NCBI GenBank assembly: GCA_030704615.1
Contig: CM060732.1
Span: forward strand, 62,787,053 to 62,851,052
From: Takakia lepidozioides
Taxonomy: Eukaryota; Streptophyta; Takakiopsida; Takakiales; Takakiaceae
DNA: 64,000 nucleotides
Reading direction: 5' to 3'
The position numbers were made by a program, and so were the translations under genes. Shown here piece after piece: positions 22,450 through 33,900 of the stretch. Numbering within the stretch: the stretch's first letter is position 1; each line of letters begins with the position of its first letter. The notes under the pieces are model-generated. The model was given only the letters and a program-made list of their open reading frames with translations. It made no database searches and was not told where the DNA came from.

Positions 22450-23630
22450 GTGTTCTAATTTGAGAAACAGGGCCTTTGTCCCTCATTTTTTTCCTATTTT
22501 CAAAAAAACTTAATGGCTGACCTTTGTTAGGACCATTTGGCCAAAACGGATAGGTGGGCCCAATCAGTTTCAATTGTTATCTGTTTCTCGGGCAGTGAGA
22601 GCACATAATTTGGTGGTACGATTGGGTGGGGCAGGGTCTCAGGTGTTGCTTTTCTGGTGGATCCGTGTCGTGTGGCCCTACACATTGGAAAGATGATTTT
22701 TTTTTGATTTTTTGTTGGGAATGTCTTGGACCATGATGGATTATTTGTGAATTATTTTTACCCTTTCTTATTATTATTTTTAAAGTATCGGCTCACCATA
22801 ACATATATATATATATATAGCTGATTGGCTATACCGTAAATCAAGTGCCTAATTAAATTTAGAAAAGTTTTGGAAAATGTGCCTAAAACTTGGAAAATTT
22901 CCCTGGGAAGTGCATAATTGCTCGAAAATTGTGAAAAAATACCAAAATATCCAAATATGTGGAAAAAATGCTTAAATTATATTATTTAAATTCCAAAAAT
23001 AGAAAAGCCTACAATTATTGTTGAGGTAATATCTATTTTCAAAATCATTATGTTTTTTAAAAGAAAATTACCTCGACAATAGTTTTTGAGGGAGGTCAAA
23101 AACAATTGTTCATTATGTTATTTTTTTTTGGAGGTGGTGCCTTTGGATAAAAACCTTACATCCTTGATAAGAGTGGCTGAATGTTTTCTCAAACCAACTA
23201 TATTAAGGCTCAGCATAAGATCTAACAACTATGCAAGTGTGCTAACAAAGAGGAGAGCCATATTTTCATAACACATATCAAATAACGTAGTCATGCCATT
23301 TTCAAGTGTAAATTTTTATAGAGCAAAGATTTAATAACATTAAGGGTGACATAACAAAAAAGCAGGTAACATTTATCCATGGTCGACTATATTACATGCC
23401 TTATGTTTGGAAATTACCTAGGTGAGGTGCCTAAATAATAAAAACGAATCTATCTAATAATATTCCATTTTTATTATTTACTAGGGTAGCTTGTGCCGTT
23501 GGCCCAAGTGTCAAGTGTCATCTAAGCCCAAGTGCAATCTCCTATGTATGCAAGTGCGTCTCCTATGTCGAGGCCCAAGTGCGACCTCTAGGGTAGCCTC
23601 TGCCCTCCAATGTCATCTAAGTCCAAATTC
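22450..23630. other. Intergenic, AT-rich, no gene recognised
   Basis: An (AT)n run sits at 22802-22819. Phrases such as CCCAAGTG and GTCATCTAAG repeat irregularly at 23480-23630. No coding signal was recognised. Confidence 0.4.
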
Positions 23631-23719
23631 ATTTTTTTTTCACAGAGCCTACGACCAGATTTGAACCGGAGACCTTTCCCTTGATATCTCTCCTCTCAAG
23701 GCTCCAACCATTGTCCCAA
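23631..23719 (-). mobile_element. Short tRNA-related SINE
   Basis: On the minus strand, GGGACAATGGTTGGAGCC (A-box-like) is followed about 45 bases later by GGTTCAAATCTGG (B box), CGTAGGCTCTGTG and then A9. The unit is only about 89 bp. GAATT occurs on both flanks and may be a short target-site duplication. It has the layout of minimal plant SINEs. A decayed tRNA pseudogene with an A tail is the alternative. Confidence 0.6.
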
Positions 23720-25960
23720 GAATTCCCACTTTGCTATTTTTCGAGAATTTCCAACACCCCGAGTACTTGAAATTCCACATCTCCCACACCACAAGGTCCA
23801 AAAATCATGAGACCAAGCCCGTGCACCCTCCTCGTCGAGGGCTTCCAATGGTACCAAGCACCAGGGCTGGGGTGGTTGGGGACATCTCAAATTTACAAAA
23901 CAAAACAAAACAAACGTCTCGCTTCATATATTGATTAGACGCGGAAGTGCCTAATAAGCTAGGTAAGTACTATATAGTATATACAATCATAACTATGTTT
24001 GTTTCATAGAATGAAAGCCATATCATTAGTGAAAAATAAGTGCCCAAATTAGTACCATTGTCTTACAGTTTATGATTGCAAGATCCTAACTCTTTTGTGT
24101 GCGCAAGTTGGAATTTAACTAGTGTAGAGGCCTTAAAAACCTTAAAAAACTTCACAACTATCCAAATAATGGTTTATCCAAATGATTGAAATTACATATA
24201 ACATGCAGTCCACCTAGAGAGGCAATGCCAATTGGTGGTTATTTGTTCCAGCAAACTTTCTATGTACCACTTGGACACCATTTTTGTCCACCTGTTATAA
24301 AGTGAATCAAGGCCACCGTCCCTCCTTCTTAATAAAATAAAAATAAATAAATAAAAAAAACACACATAAGAGCTAGCATTTCCCCCTTGTGGGTGCTGCC
24401 TTTGAGGGGTGGGCTATACATATGTCAAGTGGATATTTTCCTACAAAGCAACAACTTGGCCGCTTTCCATCTTGCGTTTGTTGAGGATCAGCTCGGTGAG
24501 GGATCTAATGGTGGTGAGGTGGAGCGCATAGAGGTAAGGTACTAGGTATGGTTGATGTGTTTCGTCTTAGAGTAGAGATATTTGGGCAATGCACCCCACC
24601 ATGATAGGGAGAGGGGGCGGTTTGCCAACCGCCTTGACTAAGGGATGAAAAAATACATGTGGTGGTCATCCACCTATCCTTTTAGGGGCATAAAACACTC
24701 CCAAAACATTTCTCTTCGTTAATAGGTACCTGCTCCTCCCAGAGCACAATAGCCCGATTGGCAAGGGAGGGCATTACGCACTGGTGGAATAGACACCTAC
24801 TAAAATGTGCACATTCCATTGAGTGAAATGCACTCATTTGCATTTTTGTGGCCGAGCTTGGAATGCCGGTGTTGCTGGGTGGCACAGACACAAACTATCA
24901 CCGCATCATGGCGAAACCTTTGTTTGAGAAGGTTTGCCTAAAAGATCCCAATATACCAACGTTGCTTTGTAGGTCATGGTGATTGGCGCATGCTCTCTCA
25001 AGCTCTTTATTGGCTCCTTTTTATTCTAAAGAGGTGACTACGCATCACTGTTAAAAATTGCTAAGCCCCTGTTGTGCCTTCCCCAGACGTTACCTCCTCG
25101 TATGGTTCTCAAGGTAATACCTCCCTCAGATAACATCTTTCTTAATGAAATAAATGGATGAATTTTTAGGTGTATTATGGATAAAAGTTTCGCTATCCAC
25201 AAAGAGGAGCTATAAGCGTCTACCTGGTTTTTCTACTTTCAAATGACAGTTATTGTAGTTGTTTTGGACACCCTTCCCTTCATAGACGCAAGATTCACTC
25301 ATCTAGTCCAAATATAATGTTTTTATAGTCATTTTAAAGTCTATCTTGTCAGCTTTGTAATGGACTTTGAATAGATGAAATTTTCTATTTTAAAAAAAAG
25401 CTCGTAGTGTATGTAGTGTGCTAGATTAGTCATGGCTAGATTCAGTGATCCACGTAAAGGTGTCCACCTTCCTACCGGAAGGCAGTAGCCCTTCTAGGTC
25501 AAGTGACACCATAAGTTACGCTTGCTTCGGCAACTCTTCTTCTTCTTCTTCTTTAATTTAAAGGGGACGCTGGCCTCCACGGCAGTGCAATTTTGGGATG
25601 ACACCTTGATGAACATCTGTGAATAGGCTCTACGCCGTATTTGTATTTTCATTGTGTGCAAAGCTACTTTAGGGTTACACAAGGACTTAGCCGCGTTTTG
25701 AAGATCAAGCTTGAAGGTATGTGAACACCATTGTTTGTTGTTTAAATCCTGCAACTGTTGATAATCCCCCACGGCGCATGGTTTCTTCCCTATCGCGCGT
25801 TGCATAATCAGCCACGTCGGTCCAATGACCGATATCACACAGAGCATATCTCTTGGTGGAGATGGGGGGCACTCCATGTGCCAACCAAAATTTTTAATTT
25901 TTCTATGATCCAGGCCGTTCAGCTCCAGATCTAACGGTGGAAAGCAGCTGGAGTTTTTGA
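23720..25960. other. Intergenic, no gene recognised
   Basis: Several short ORFs lack motifs. AT-rich low-complexity tracts occur near 24330-24360. Confidence 0.4.
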
Positions 25961-26015
25961 AGTGTGTGTTTTTGCAGGAAGAAGAAGCGATGGCGATGTT
26001 GCAGAGGCACGATGA

Positions 26016-26890
26016 TGGAGCGCCTGTCGGCTACCGCGCAAAAGGAGATGGACGCGACGCTACATCATAGCTTAGACGATAAGCCAGAAATAGAGCTACC
26101 AGCTGATCTAACTGACATGCATCGAGAAAGAGTTCAAGCGATTGGGCAGAGAAAAACGTTGGATTTTGAGACGACATGAGCAACTAAAGGTGGAAAACCA
26201 GCTCAACGAGTTGAGACAACATGATCTGTTTGGCACGTACATAAGACCGAATCACCCTACAGTGCAACAGCTCCAGGCACTTGCCGAGCGTGAAGAGAAA
26301 GGGAAGAAATGGAAAGAGCATGTTGAACATCCAGCTCTTGCTAAGCTACAGGATCAGTTACGAGCTCAGGACCAGCTTCCAGTGTTGTGAACAGTCGAAG
26401 TCCCAGTGTACACGATTGGCTTCAGTGCACAACCACTCCTGAGGGTTCATCTGTATGATTTACTAACGGGCATCAATTCGTGGCTTCTACACGTTAAGCA
26501 AGCAAGGCACAATCGGGCCTCCTAGTTATCCAAGGCTCAAGGGGCATTACCACGGATATGACTTCAAACGATTTTACAATGAAGTTTATATTTGGCCAAG
26601 CCGTGATTCGTTGCTAAGTCATTCTTTCTACTGGAGGGGAAATCACGAAGTGGGTGAAACATTAAATGATCACAACTTGTTGATCACAAAATAAGAAGGT
26701 CTGGAGTACACGCGGGTTGTCATCTGGCATAACTACTTGCACGCAAATCAGGAACGAGTTGTGGCGTTGTATACGCAAGAGGAGCACGTCTTGGTAGACT
26801 TGTACATCGCCAAGAACGCTTGGGAAGCTGACAAGGTTCCTCCAGCCTGCCTAGCGTTGTTCTGGGATTGGGAGCGAGTGTTCACTCACT
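26016..26890 (+). pseudogene. Unrecognised coding-like region with frame breaks
   Basis: A charged, probably helical segment starts MERLSATAQKEMDATLHHSL (ATG at about 26014-26017) and runs to about 26179. It appears to continue in another frame as LRRHEQLKVENQLNELRQHD to a stop at 26390. Later fragments VEVPVYTIGFSAQPLLRVHL (about 26397), YTQEEHVLVDLYIAKNAWEA and ALFWDWERVFTHS (about 26770-26890) also look coding but are separated by stops. I do not recognise the family; a decayed gene or an unknown transposon ORF are both possible. Confidence 0.3.
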
Positions 26891-26899
26891 CAATTCCCT

Positions 26900-27642
26900 G
26901 TGTTTGCTTGCATTAGGTGTTGTAGTCTTTTTTTAATCTTGTGGAGCTTAGTTGTCTATGCGCACTAGAGCCATGACGGAGCGAGACACTGCTGAGGTAA
27001 CACAAAAGCTCAAAATGGCTCTTAAGGAACCAGCCTTGTTGAACAAGTTGTTTGCCGATTATGATCTAATGGCCCTAGTAAGACCTTGACTGGCATACTC
27101 CAATACCTTCTGGACTTACAACCTTCATTCACAAGAAATCTCGTACATGATTTAAACGAAGAAGCAGATAAAATGTGGACAACTTGCATGCATTGACATG
27201 GCATACATGTCAACGAGGGTATTCTCCAAAATGATGTCTGGCACAATCCCAAAACCTTCACAAAACTTCTAGCTTGTGTCTTTCCACATAATCATCTTAT
27301 CATTGTTCATTTGTTTCCTCCAAAAAGAGCTGTCATGGTGACAAAAAGTCGATGCCCTCCATTAAACGGGCTTCCACCCTCGGCATTCTCAAGCGGCCAT
27401 AGTCATCCACACCAGACGATGCAGGACAAGGAAGCGGCCTGGTAATCCAGCATCGTCTCCAAAATGATGTTTGGCTCAATCCCGCTTTTACTCATTCCTT
27501 GACATTGTAACATGGGAGACTATCATATTAGTCTATGTGTTAGTGTAGTATAGTGAGAGTTAGTAGGCTTGGGCTTCGTTTAATTGGTCTTGGACGCATT
27601 AAACATGCTCTAGACACATTAAACATGATAATTAATGTTTAA
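26900..27642. other. Intergenic, no gene recognised
   Basis: The phrase CTCCAAAATGATGT followed by TGGC occurs twice (about 27223 and 27449). Nothing else was identified. Confidence 0.35.
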
Positions 27643-28287
27643 CCCTTAAACGCCCATAGTTTGACTTTTTCAGAAAACATGACCCCTTAAGTGAAAAAAA
27701 GGTGTAACTTTCAGAAAATTAACTTTTAAAAGAACTTGACCGCACATTAGGTGCGTACCTTCCTCCTGCATCCACCTGCCGAATTTGAGGCCAATCAGCC
27801 CTAGATCCACAAAATGCCACCGTTGAATGTGGGCCCCATTATTGGGGCCCTTTCGAGAAACATATCCATTTTTGGTACTTTTTTAAAGATTTGAGTGACG
27901 GGATCAAATGGGATTGAGGCGAAATTAGCAGGGTTTCATCCTCTTGAGATCCCTCATCCAACAAGCCAAAAAGTATTCAATTTGGCCAATGCATGTGATG
28001 TTGCCACTTGGTCAAACCTGGAAAAATCCCATGTTTCTCTCCCTCTCTCACACACGTGTGAAGAATGAAACAACGAGAATTACTGTATCAAATCGTGACC
28101 CCCTGCTTGCGTGATGAGACCTCTTTGCAACTTGGCAGATCCGAGGCAATCCGGCAATGAATCTTGGTGTGCCAAGTGCCCAAGAACACTATTTTTTTTT
28201 TTTCACACAATTCCATGGAGAATGCAAAAAGTTATTCAGATTTTCTTAAACCCAAAAGCCCGAAACGGGCTACTGGGCGTTTAAGGG
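27643..28287. mobile_element. TTAA-flanked MITE, copy 2 (piggyBac-like)
   Basis: This 645-bp non-coding element has perfect 13-bp terminal inverted repeats, CCCTTAAACGCCC at the left and GGGCGTTTAAGGG at the right. A TTAA lies on each side (27639-27642 and 28288-28291). Because TTAA is itself palindromic the inverted symmetry extends to 17 bp. The interior is shared with copy 1 at 5067-5651 in long ordered blocks. This is the better preserved copy and defines the ends. Confidence 0.9.
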
Positions 28288-28291
28288 TTAA

Positions 28292-30520
28292 GGATGATGG
28301 CTTTTAAGTTGGATGAAAACAAGCATGTATCATTATCAATCGCCATTGGACATGTATGATGCAAGATGAAACGCCATTAATATCTAATCTAAAGTGTGCG
28401 TATACAAGGTTGGGTCATAATGAAATTTTGGCATATATGTGTATTTTGAATCCTACGTATTTATGACGGTTTGGCCACACACTTGGATTACCGGCTCTAA
28501 CGGTCATCCCATTATGGATGACCGACTATAAAAGGTATCTCGGAAAAATAGATACACATAAATAGCATCCATTGTACCAAGATACCTTTTTTGATGAGGT
28601 TATTTAGGGAGTCTTATAGAGTTGGATATACGGTGCTAGGGCAACACCTTCAACCGTCATGGTTCCAGCATTCATATTTAGTTCGCACACCTTCAACCGT
28701 CATGGTTCCAGCATTCATATTTAGTTCGCACGCCCTAGGTACTGAATTTAAAAAAGGCCTTGCACTTGCAGCAAGGCCCACGCTTAGAAAGCCTAGGAAA
28801 GAATATTCTTTGGAACAGGGGAAAATTCTATAGCCCGAGATAGATCCTTGACTGATTCTTTGGTCCCGGGAAAAGATCCTTTACCTTAGGATATGAGGAT
28901 GCCCAGGTTAGATTTTGAACGAATATTCTTTAACCCCGGCCAGCGTCATGCCATGGGTCTAGACGATGAAAGTTTCATGCATACATGTATTTTACAACCT
29001 ATAATTTTTTCCCGTATTTTCTATACGTGCTTGTTTGTAACAGGCAGGAAGGGTCACCGTCTCGCACGAATCGTTGCAAACCGAAGGTGCGTTTTGAACT
29101 ATGTCTGGGGTCCCAAATATCAACGTCTTCAAGTTGTAGCAGTCTGTAGCAACGCTGTAGGTGTCTAGTCTATCTGGAATGGAAATGGAAATGGTCTCTG
29201 AAACAGAAAGAGCGTCAATGCTGTCAAGATAATGAAGTGTAAGTACGAGAAGTGTAACAGTTTTTCGTGGTGGATGGTCAGACGCCTCACCTTGCTGGTA
29301 ATCCTGGAACCCTGCAACTCTGATAGTTGAAGCTGGACAAGAAAGCTGAGACAGGAAAGCTGAGACAGGAAAGAAACAGAATTAGGTTTTAATTTCAATT
29401 TCTGAAAGTGTACGAGAAGTGGAACTTGGAAGCGCAAGAAGCAAAAAGCAAAAAAAAAAAAAAGCACAATTGCAACAGCTCTGCCCCTATTGTGGGAAGA
29501 TCTGGCGAATCATGCCTTCTATGCTCCAACCTACGTGACCCCTTGTCATGTGCACCAAGTGATACGGCTCATCGGCAACATGTGGGTCCTCAGTAAGATG
29601 TTGGCTATATGTTATGAAGATCTAAACATTTGAACATTTGAAAAATTGAAGGCAGTCCTATGACCTAATCTGAAGAAAGTAACTTATGAGGAGTCCATGT
29701 TATTGCCCTCAAAATGTATTTATCTGTCAGCTATTCAGGTTCAGCTCATCACGTTGTTGGCTTCCTGCACTTTTTCTGATGGCTCACCACCTACTGCTAC
29801 TGAAAACAAACCTTCATAAGCGCCGAGCAACAACATTGACATTCAAAAATGGGTTCAAAAGGTTTTGATGAAGAATGCAGGATAACACAAGTAAGAGCAG
29901 ATGGATTACCAGTGCCATTCCCCCGGTTCAGCTGTTTGTAGTTTTTCTTCAGAATGGCTCCATGTAGATGCTTCTGATTTTCTAGTCTTCAGACCACCGA
30001 CAACAGTTCGGCAGGATTCTCCCAGATCTCTGTTCGTGCAGTTGGAAGTATAGATACATAACTGCGTCTAATATATAGCCTTCGAAGATGAAAACGACGC
30101 CCTCAAAGGCGACCACCATGCTTAGCAGCAGGAGAGAGTCACATGTATTTGGCCTGCAATTATCTTAAGCAGTCACTGGGAACTTGTCTTGTGACATTGG
30201 TTGCTACCATGGATCTGGGCGTCGCTTCAGAGGTAGGAACTTCTCTTGTGACATTGGTTGCTACCACTGATCTGGGCGTCGCGTAGAAGTTAGAGACATC
30301 CCAGAAACACATCAGTCTGTCCGTGTATTCTCCTTAGATAGGGTAGTCTTTTGAATTCACTATAATTTTCAGCTCAGCCTCCTAAGCTCCTCTTTCCATG
30401 TGCCCTGTCACCGTTGAATGGGGGACTGATGGGCACTGGCAAGTAAAAACAAGGAAGGGAAGCCCAAGCACATCAGAAACGAAGTAAAAGCCATCTTCGT
30501 CTAGACATGAATTCGAATTA
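28292..30520. other. Intergenic, with a 43-bp tandem repeat
   Basis: Two near-identical 43-bp units (28644-28686 and 28687-28729) contain CCTTCAACCGTCATGGTTCC. No gene was recognised elsewhere in the stretch. Confidence 0.5.
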
Positions 30521-30570
30521 GGAAGTTGAGAGAAGGAAACAATAGAAGAGAGAGTCTTACAGCGGCATAC

Positions 30571-30672
30571 AAGCTGAGCTGAAAGGGCCTGTTTCTCCAG
30601 TGTGGTTTGTGCTAGCCGAGCTGCAAGGTCACAACTATGATCTTTCAATGCCACGAGTTTTGCATCTAGCTG
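30571..30672 (-). CDS. Possible exon of an unknown coiled-coil-like protein
   Basis: Following a possible CAG acceptor, the minus strand reads LDAKLVALKDHSCDLAARLA and then QTTLEKQALSAQLV, ending at a possible GTAAGA donor. The pattern is helical with heptad-like spacing. No family is recognised, and the neighbouring upstream frames (30683-31230, minus) overlap the start of the phytyl ester synthase gene, so those are treated as shadows. This may be one exon of a divergent gene or chance. Confidence 0.25.
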
Positions 30673-30960
30673 CTAGTGATTCATGACCAAGATGCCCTGA
30701 TGGTCGGGCACAAGCTTGTGCGCCCGCGTGGCGTGGAAGGAGGCCGGTCCAGCAGGAGGGCTTTGTGCACCAGCGTGGCGTAGAGGACGTGGCGCAGCGG
30801 GCAGGTGGGAGGCGGGGCAGCCCCGGCACTATCCCGCAGGGTGTGGAACATAGTGCCGAGGCCGGGCCATAGTTGCAAGTGCATGGCCTTGCTCTGAATT
30901 CCATAGAGTATCCCTCTCGTGTCTGACAGAGTACGGAGGCTCGCCTTAGGAAGTTCAGCG

Positions 30961-33900
30961 ATGGCTTCTGCTTTTCCCACGACACACACTCCCTCCTGCT
31001 TTGTCACTTGCCCCTGGGTCTTCACCCACAAGTCCTGCTCCCCGGAAGCTTCTGCAGACAGGTTACGTTTTGGGTCTCGGCGGGCTTTCAGTTCTGGCTC
31101 GCCTGCATCTACCCACCTACTGCGCCAAGCTGAGGAGGATTTTGCAAGAGGGAGAGGACAAAAGGCAGTGGTATTGCACGGGATTTTTAGGAGCAGACCT
31201 AGGCGATTACACAGGACGAACAACTCCATCAATTCTCAGATTCAGGATGTGCAGCAGGTGAGGGGAGACGGGATAAGAGTAAATTTGTAGGTGGATTAGG
31301 CGGTTTGCGAGAGTCCGTCTGTCTCATGATCTGCCAGATGCAGTCTTAACTGAGCCGCCGGAACTCGCATGGGATCTCATCGGCTTGGTGTAAGTGTCGA
31401 GAGAAAGTAAACGAGAATCGGGCGAACTGGCATTTATCAGAATCATTCTACTTCCTGCAAGCTTCTGGAAATCAACATTTAATAGCAGCAACTCAAAGAT
31501 ACTTGTAAGGTTTTCTTGCTATCCCGGAGTTTGTCAGTTTGGGGATTGAATGATCTCCCTGAGAGAGAGAGAGAAGAACACAGCACTCCAAGGTTTTTGG
31601 GTTACTTGTCACCCCACTCTCCCCCTAAAAAAGCATTTAGAAATGCTAATGTGCAAAGAGAGGAGGACTATGTTCTGAACACTGTAGTTCTACACCTCTG
31701 CAATTCGATGTCTCAGTCTGTGTTCTGTGCAAAAATCTAGTGAGCTTCATGGATGACCTGTCGAGATTTCGGGGAGGGAATCCTGGAATCGTGCAATTAT
31801 CATCTACTTCTATGACGATAGTCAACTTGGAAACTGGTATTTTAATTTGATTTTGTTGTCGACTTCGTATTCCCAGATAGAAATGCTACCATTCAAAGGA
31901 TTGCCTTACCGATTAAAGTGAAGAGCTAGATCATCATAGTGTTCAGATCTTAAACAACTTACTGAGCTTGCTCAAGTAATACAGTTGAACTGGAGGCTTA
32001 TGAAAATTTTATAAGAGTGCACACTTTTTTACTATAGCTTTATTCCCCTTATTTTTCGGCGCAGGTGGAGAGAAAGGAGGTGGTAGAGACTGTCCAAGAG
32101 ACTGAGAACTCTTTTCTCAGTCAGGTGGTGATGGCCGACCCATCGTGTCCCCTCCCAGATTTTGCACCCAGTTCACATGCAGTTACATTGCTAAATCCAT
32201 GGAAGTTGTTGCCACAATCGCCGCAGGCATCTGACAATGGAAGGCCCATGCTGCTGTATGTGCCAGGCATGGACTGCACTGGCCAGGGCATTCGTTCACA
32301 ATTGGCTGGTCTCTCAGCTGCTGGGTCTCTCCATCTCTCAACTCTCTCATTTTCCTTGAGTGTGGCTAAGTCCCAAGGTTACCACTCAATGATTGTCTAG
32401 TCTCGTTATTGTGTTGAGAAATTTGTGGACACAATTGTCCGCAACAGAATGGGTAACCGGAATGACTAATTAAGGTTTTCCTTAGGTCCCTATATCTTTA
32501 AGCCCTAGCCACTCTTTTCAGCACTTTGAAGTGCATAGAATGCTGCTTATTATAGCTACCCCAAAAATAGAGGGCAATGTGAAGAGTTTACATGGGCTTG
32601 ACTAGCTCTACTTCAAATCTGTAAATATTATTGCAAGCTAAGGCCTTCTACATGTGACCTTGCTTGATCCAGTGACACCTTGGGTGTTTGCTGTTAGGAG
32701 ACCACCACACCCCCCCCAGTGGAGTGTGGGCTGAAATAAGTTCAAGCTAAGGGCTTTTACATGTGACCTTGCTTGAGTGCATGGCTCTGTTAGAGTTTGG
32801 CTTCCATAAGCCAAGAAAACGCCATGTGTTTTCCCAATAGTACGCAAAGCAAAGAAGTGGTCATATATATACTACCGCTTTTTTTGCTCTGGTCTGCCAC
32901 TTTCTCATGTCTCGTCCAACTTTTACTTTTTTCCGAGAGCATTCTGGCAGATTTGGGTTGAGGCAGTTTGATGGTGCCTAAAGCAGGCTGTATGATGCCA
33001 GCAAAAACAGAAGTTTCCTTGACTCTGTATCTGTCTCTCTATTGCTCTGTCTAAAGCATCCTCGGGTCTATTGCCACAATGGTAAGCGAAGTCTAACAAC
33101 CTGACGAGTACATCTTTCTCTGTCTGTCTGTCTGGCCCAACCTAGCAAGTAATCAAGCTTGAAATGTCAGGTTGCTTCTGTTCAGAGGCTGCAGCTTTCA
33201 GTGGTGGCCGCGAGCCACAGGTTGAGCAAATTTCCATTTGAAGCTGCTAAGAGAAGAAAAACTATTCTCTTAATCAATTCCGTTTCTCAGCTTCTGCCTC
33301 CTTTTGCCTGTCTGTCTTTCTCTCCTTGGGTTTCTCCTCCGTCCAAACTTCAGTGAAAGCTAGCAAGGCTTTCAAGACTTGAAAATGTTTAGGTTGTTTT
33401 TCAATAGAAGGCTGCAGCTTACAATGGCCACCACGAGACACAGGTGAGTAAATTTTTCCTCATGATGGTGCTGATTTGGTCACATACAACGTTCCTTCAT
33501 CCTTCCCCTTTATTGACAGTTCAGTCCAGAAAGTGTATGTACTGTCTAGTTTTCCACTCATATACAGTCCATTTTCTCCTGCTGTTTTCAGCGCTTTCCG
33601 GTGCAGGGGAAAACAGCTGACAGAACCAATTGCAGGACATGGTGCCTTATCTTAATGAAATCATGCATGTGTTGAAGAAAGTTTTCTTTAATGAGGACAA
33701 TGAATAAGTCACGCTTTTTCTTCAGCAACCCTGGTGGCCAGTTATGACAATACAATTAGTCACAGTGTTCTGTATGGGATTACAGGTATGACATACGATG
33801 TGTCTATATACCAAGTGATGACAGATCATCATGGCAGCAGCTGGTGAGAGCAATCATTCCTCTATTGGAGAAAGAGGTCGACTCTGCAAGTGGAAGGTGC

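Noticed and set aside
28893-29168. 91-codon ORF and other small ORFs between the second MITE and the PES gene
   Set aside because: No motif, no neighbours in frame and no splice-consistent partner.
30681-31232. 183-codon minus-strand ORF
   Set aside because: It lies antisense to the transit-peptide exon of the PES gene, has no motif and probably reflects GC-rich composition.
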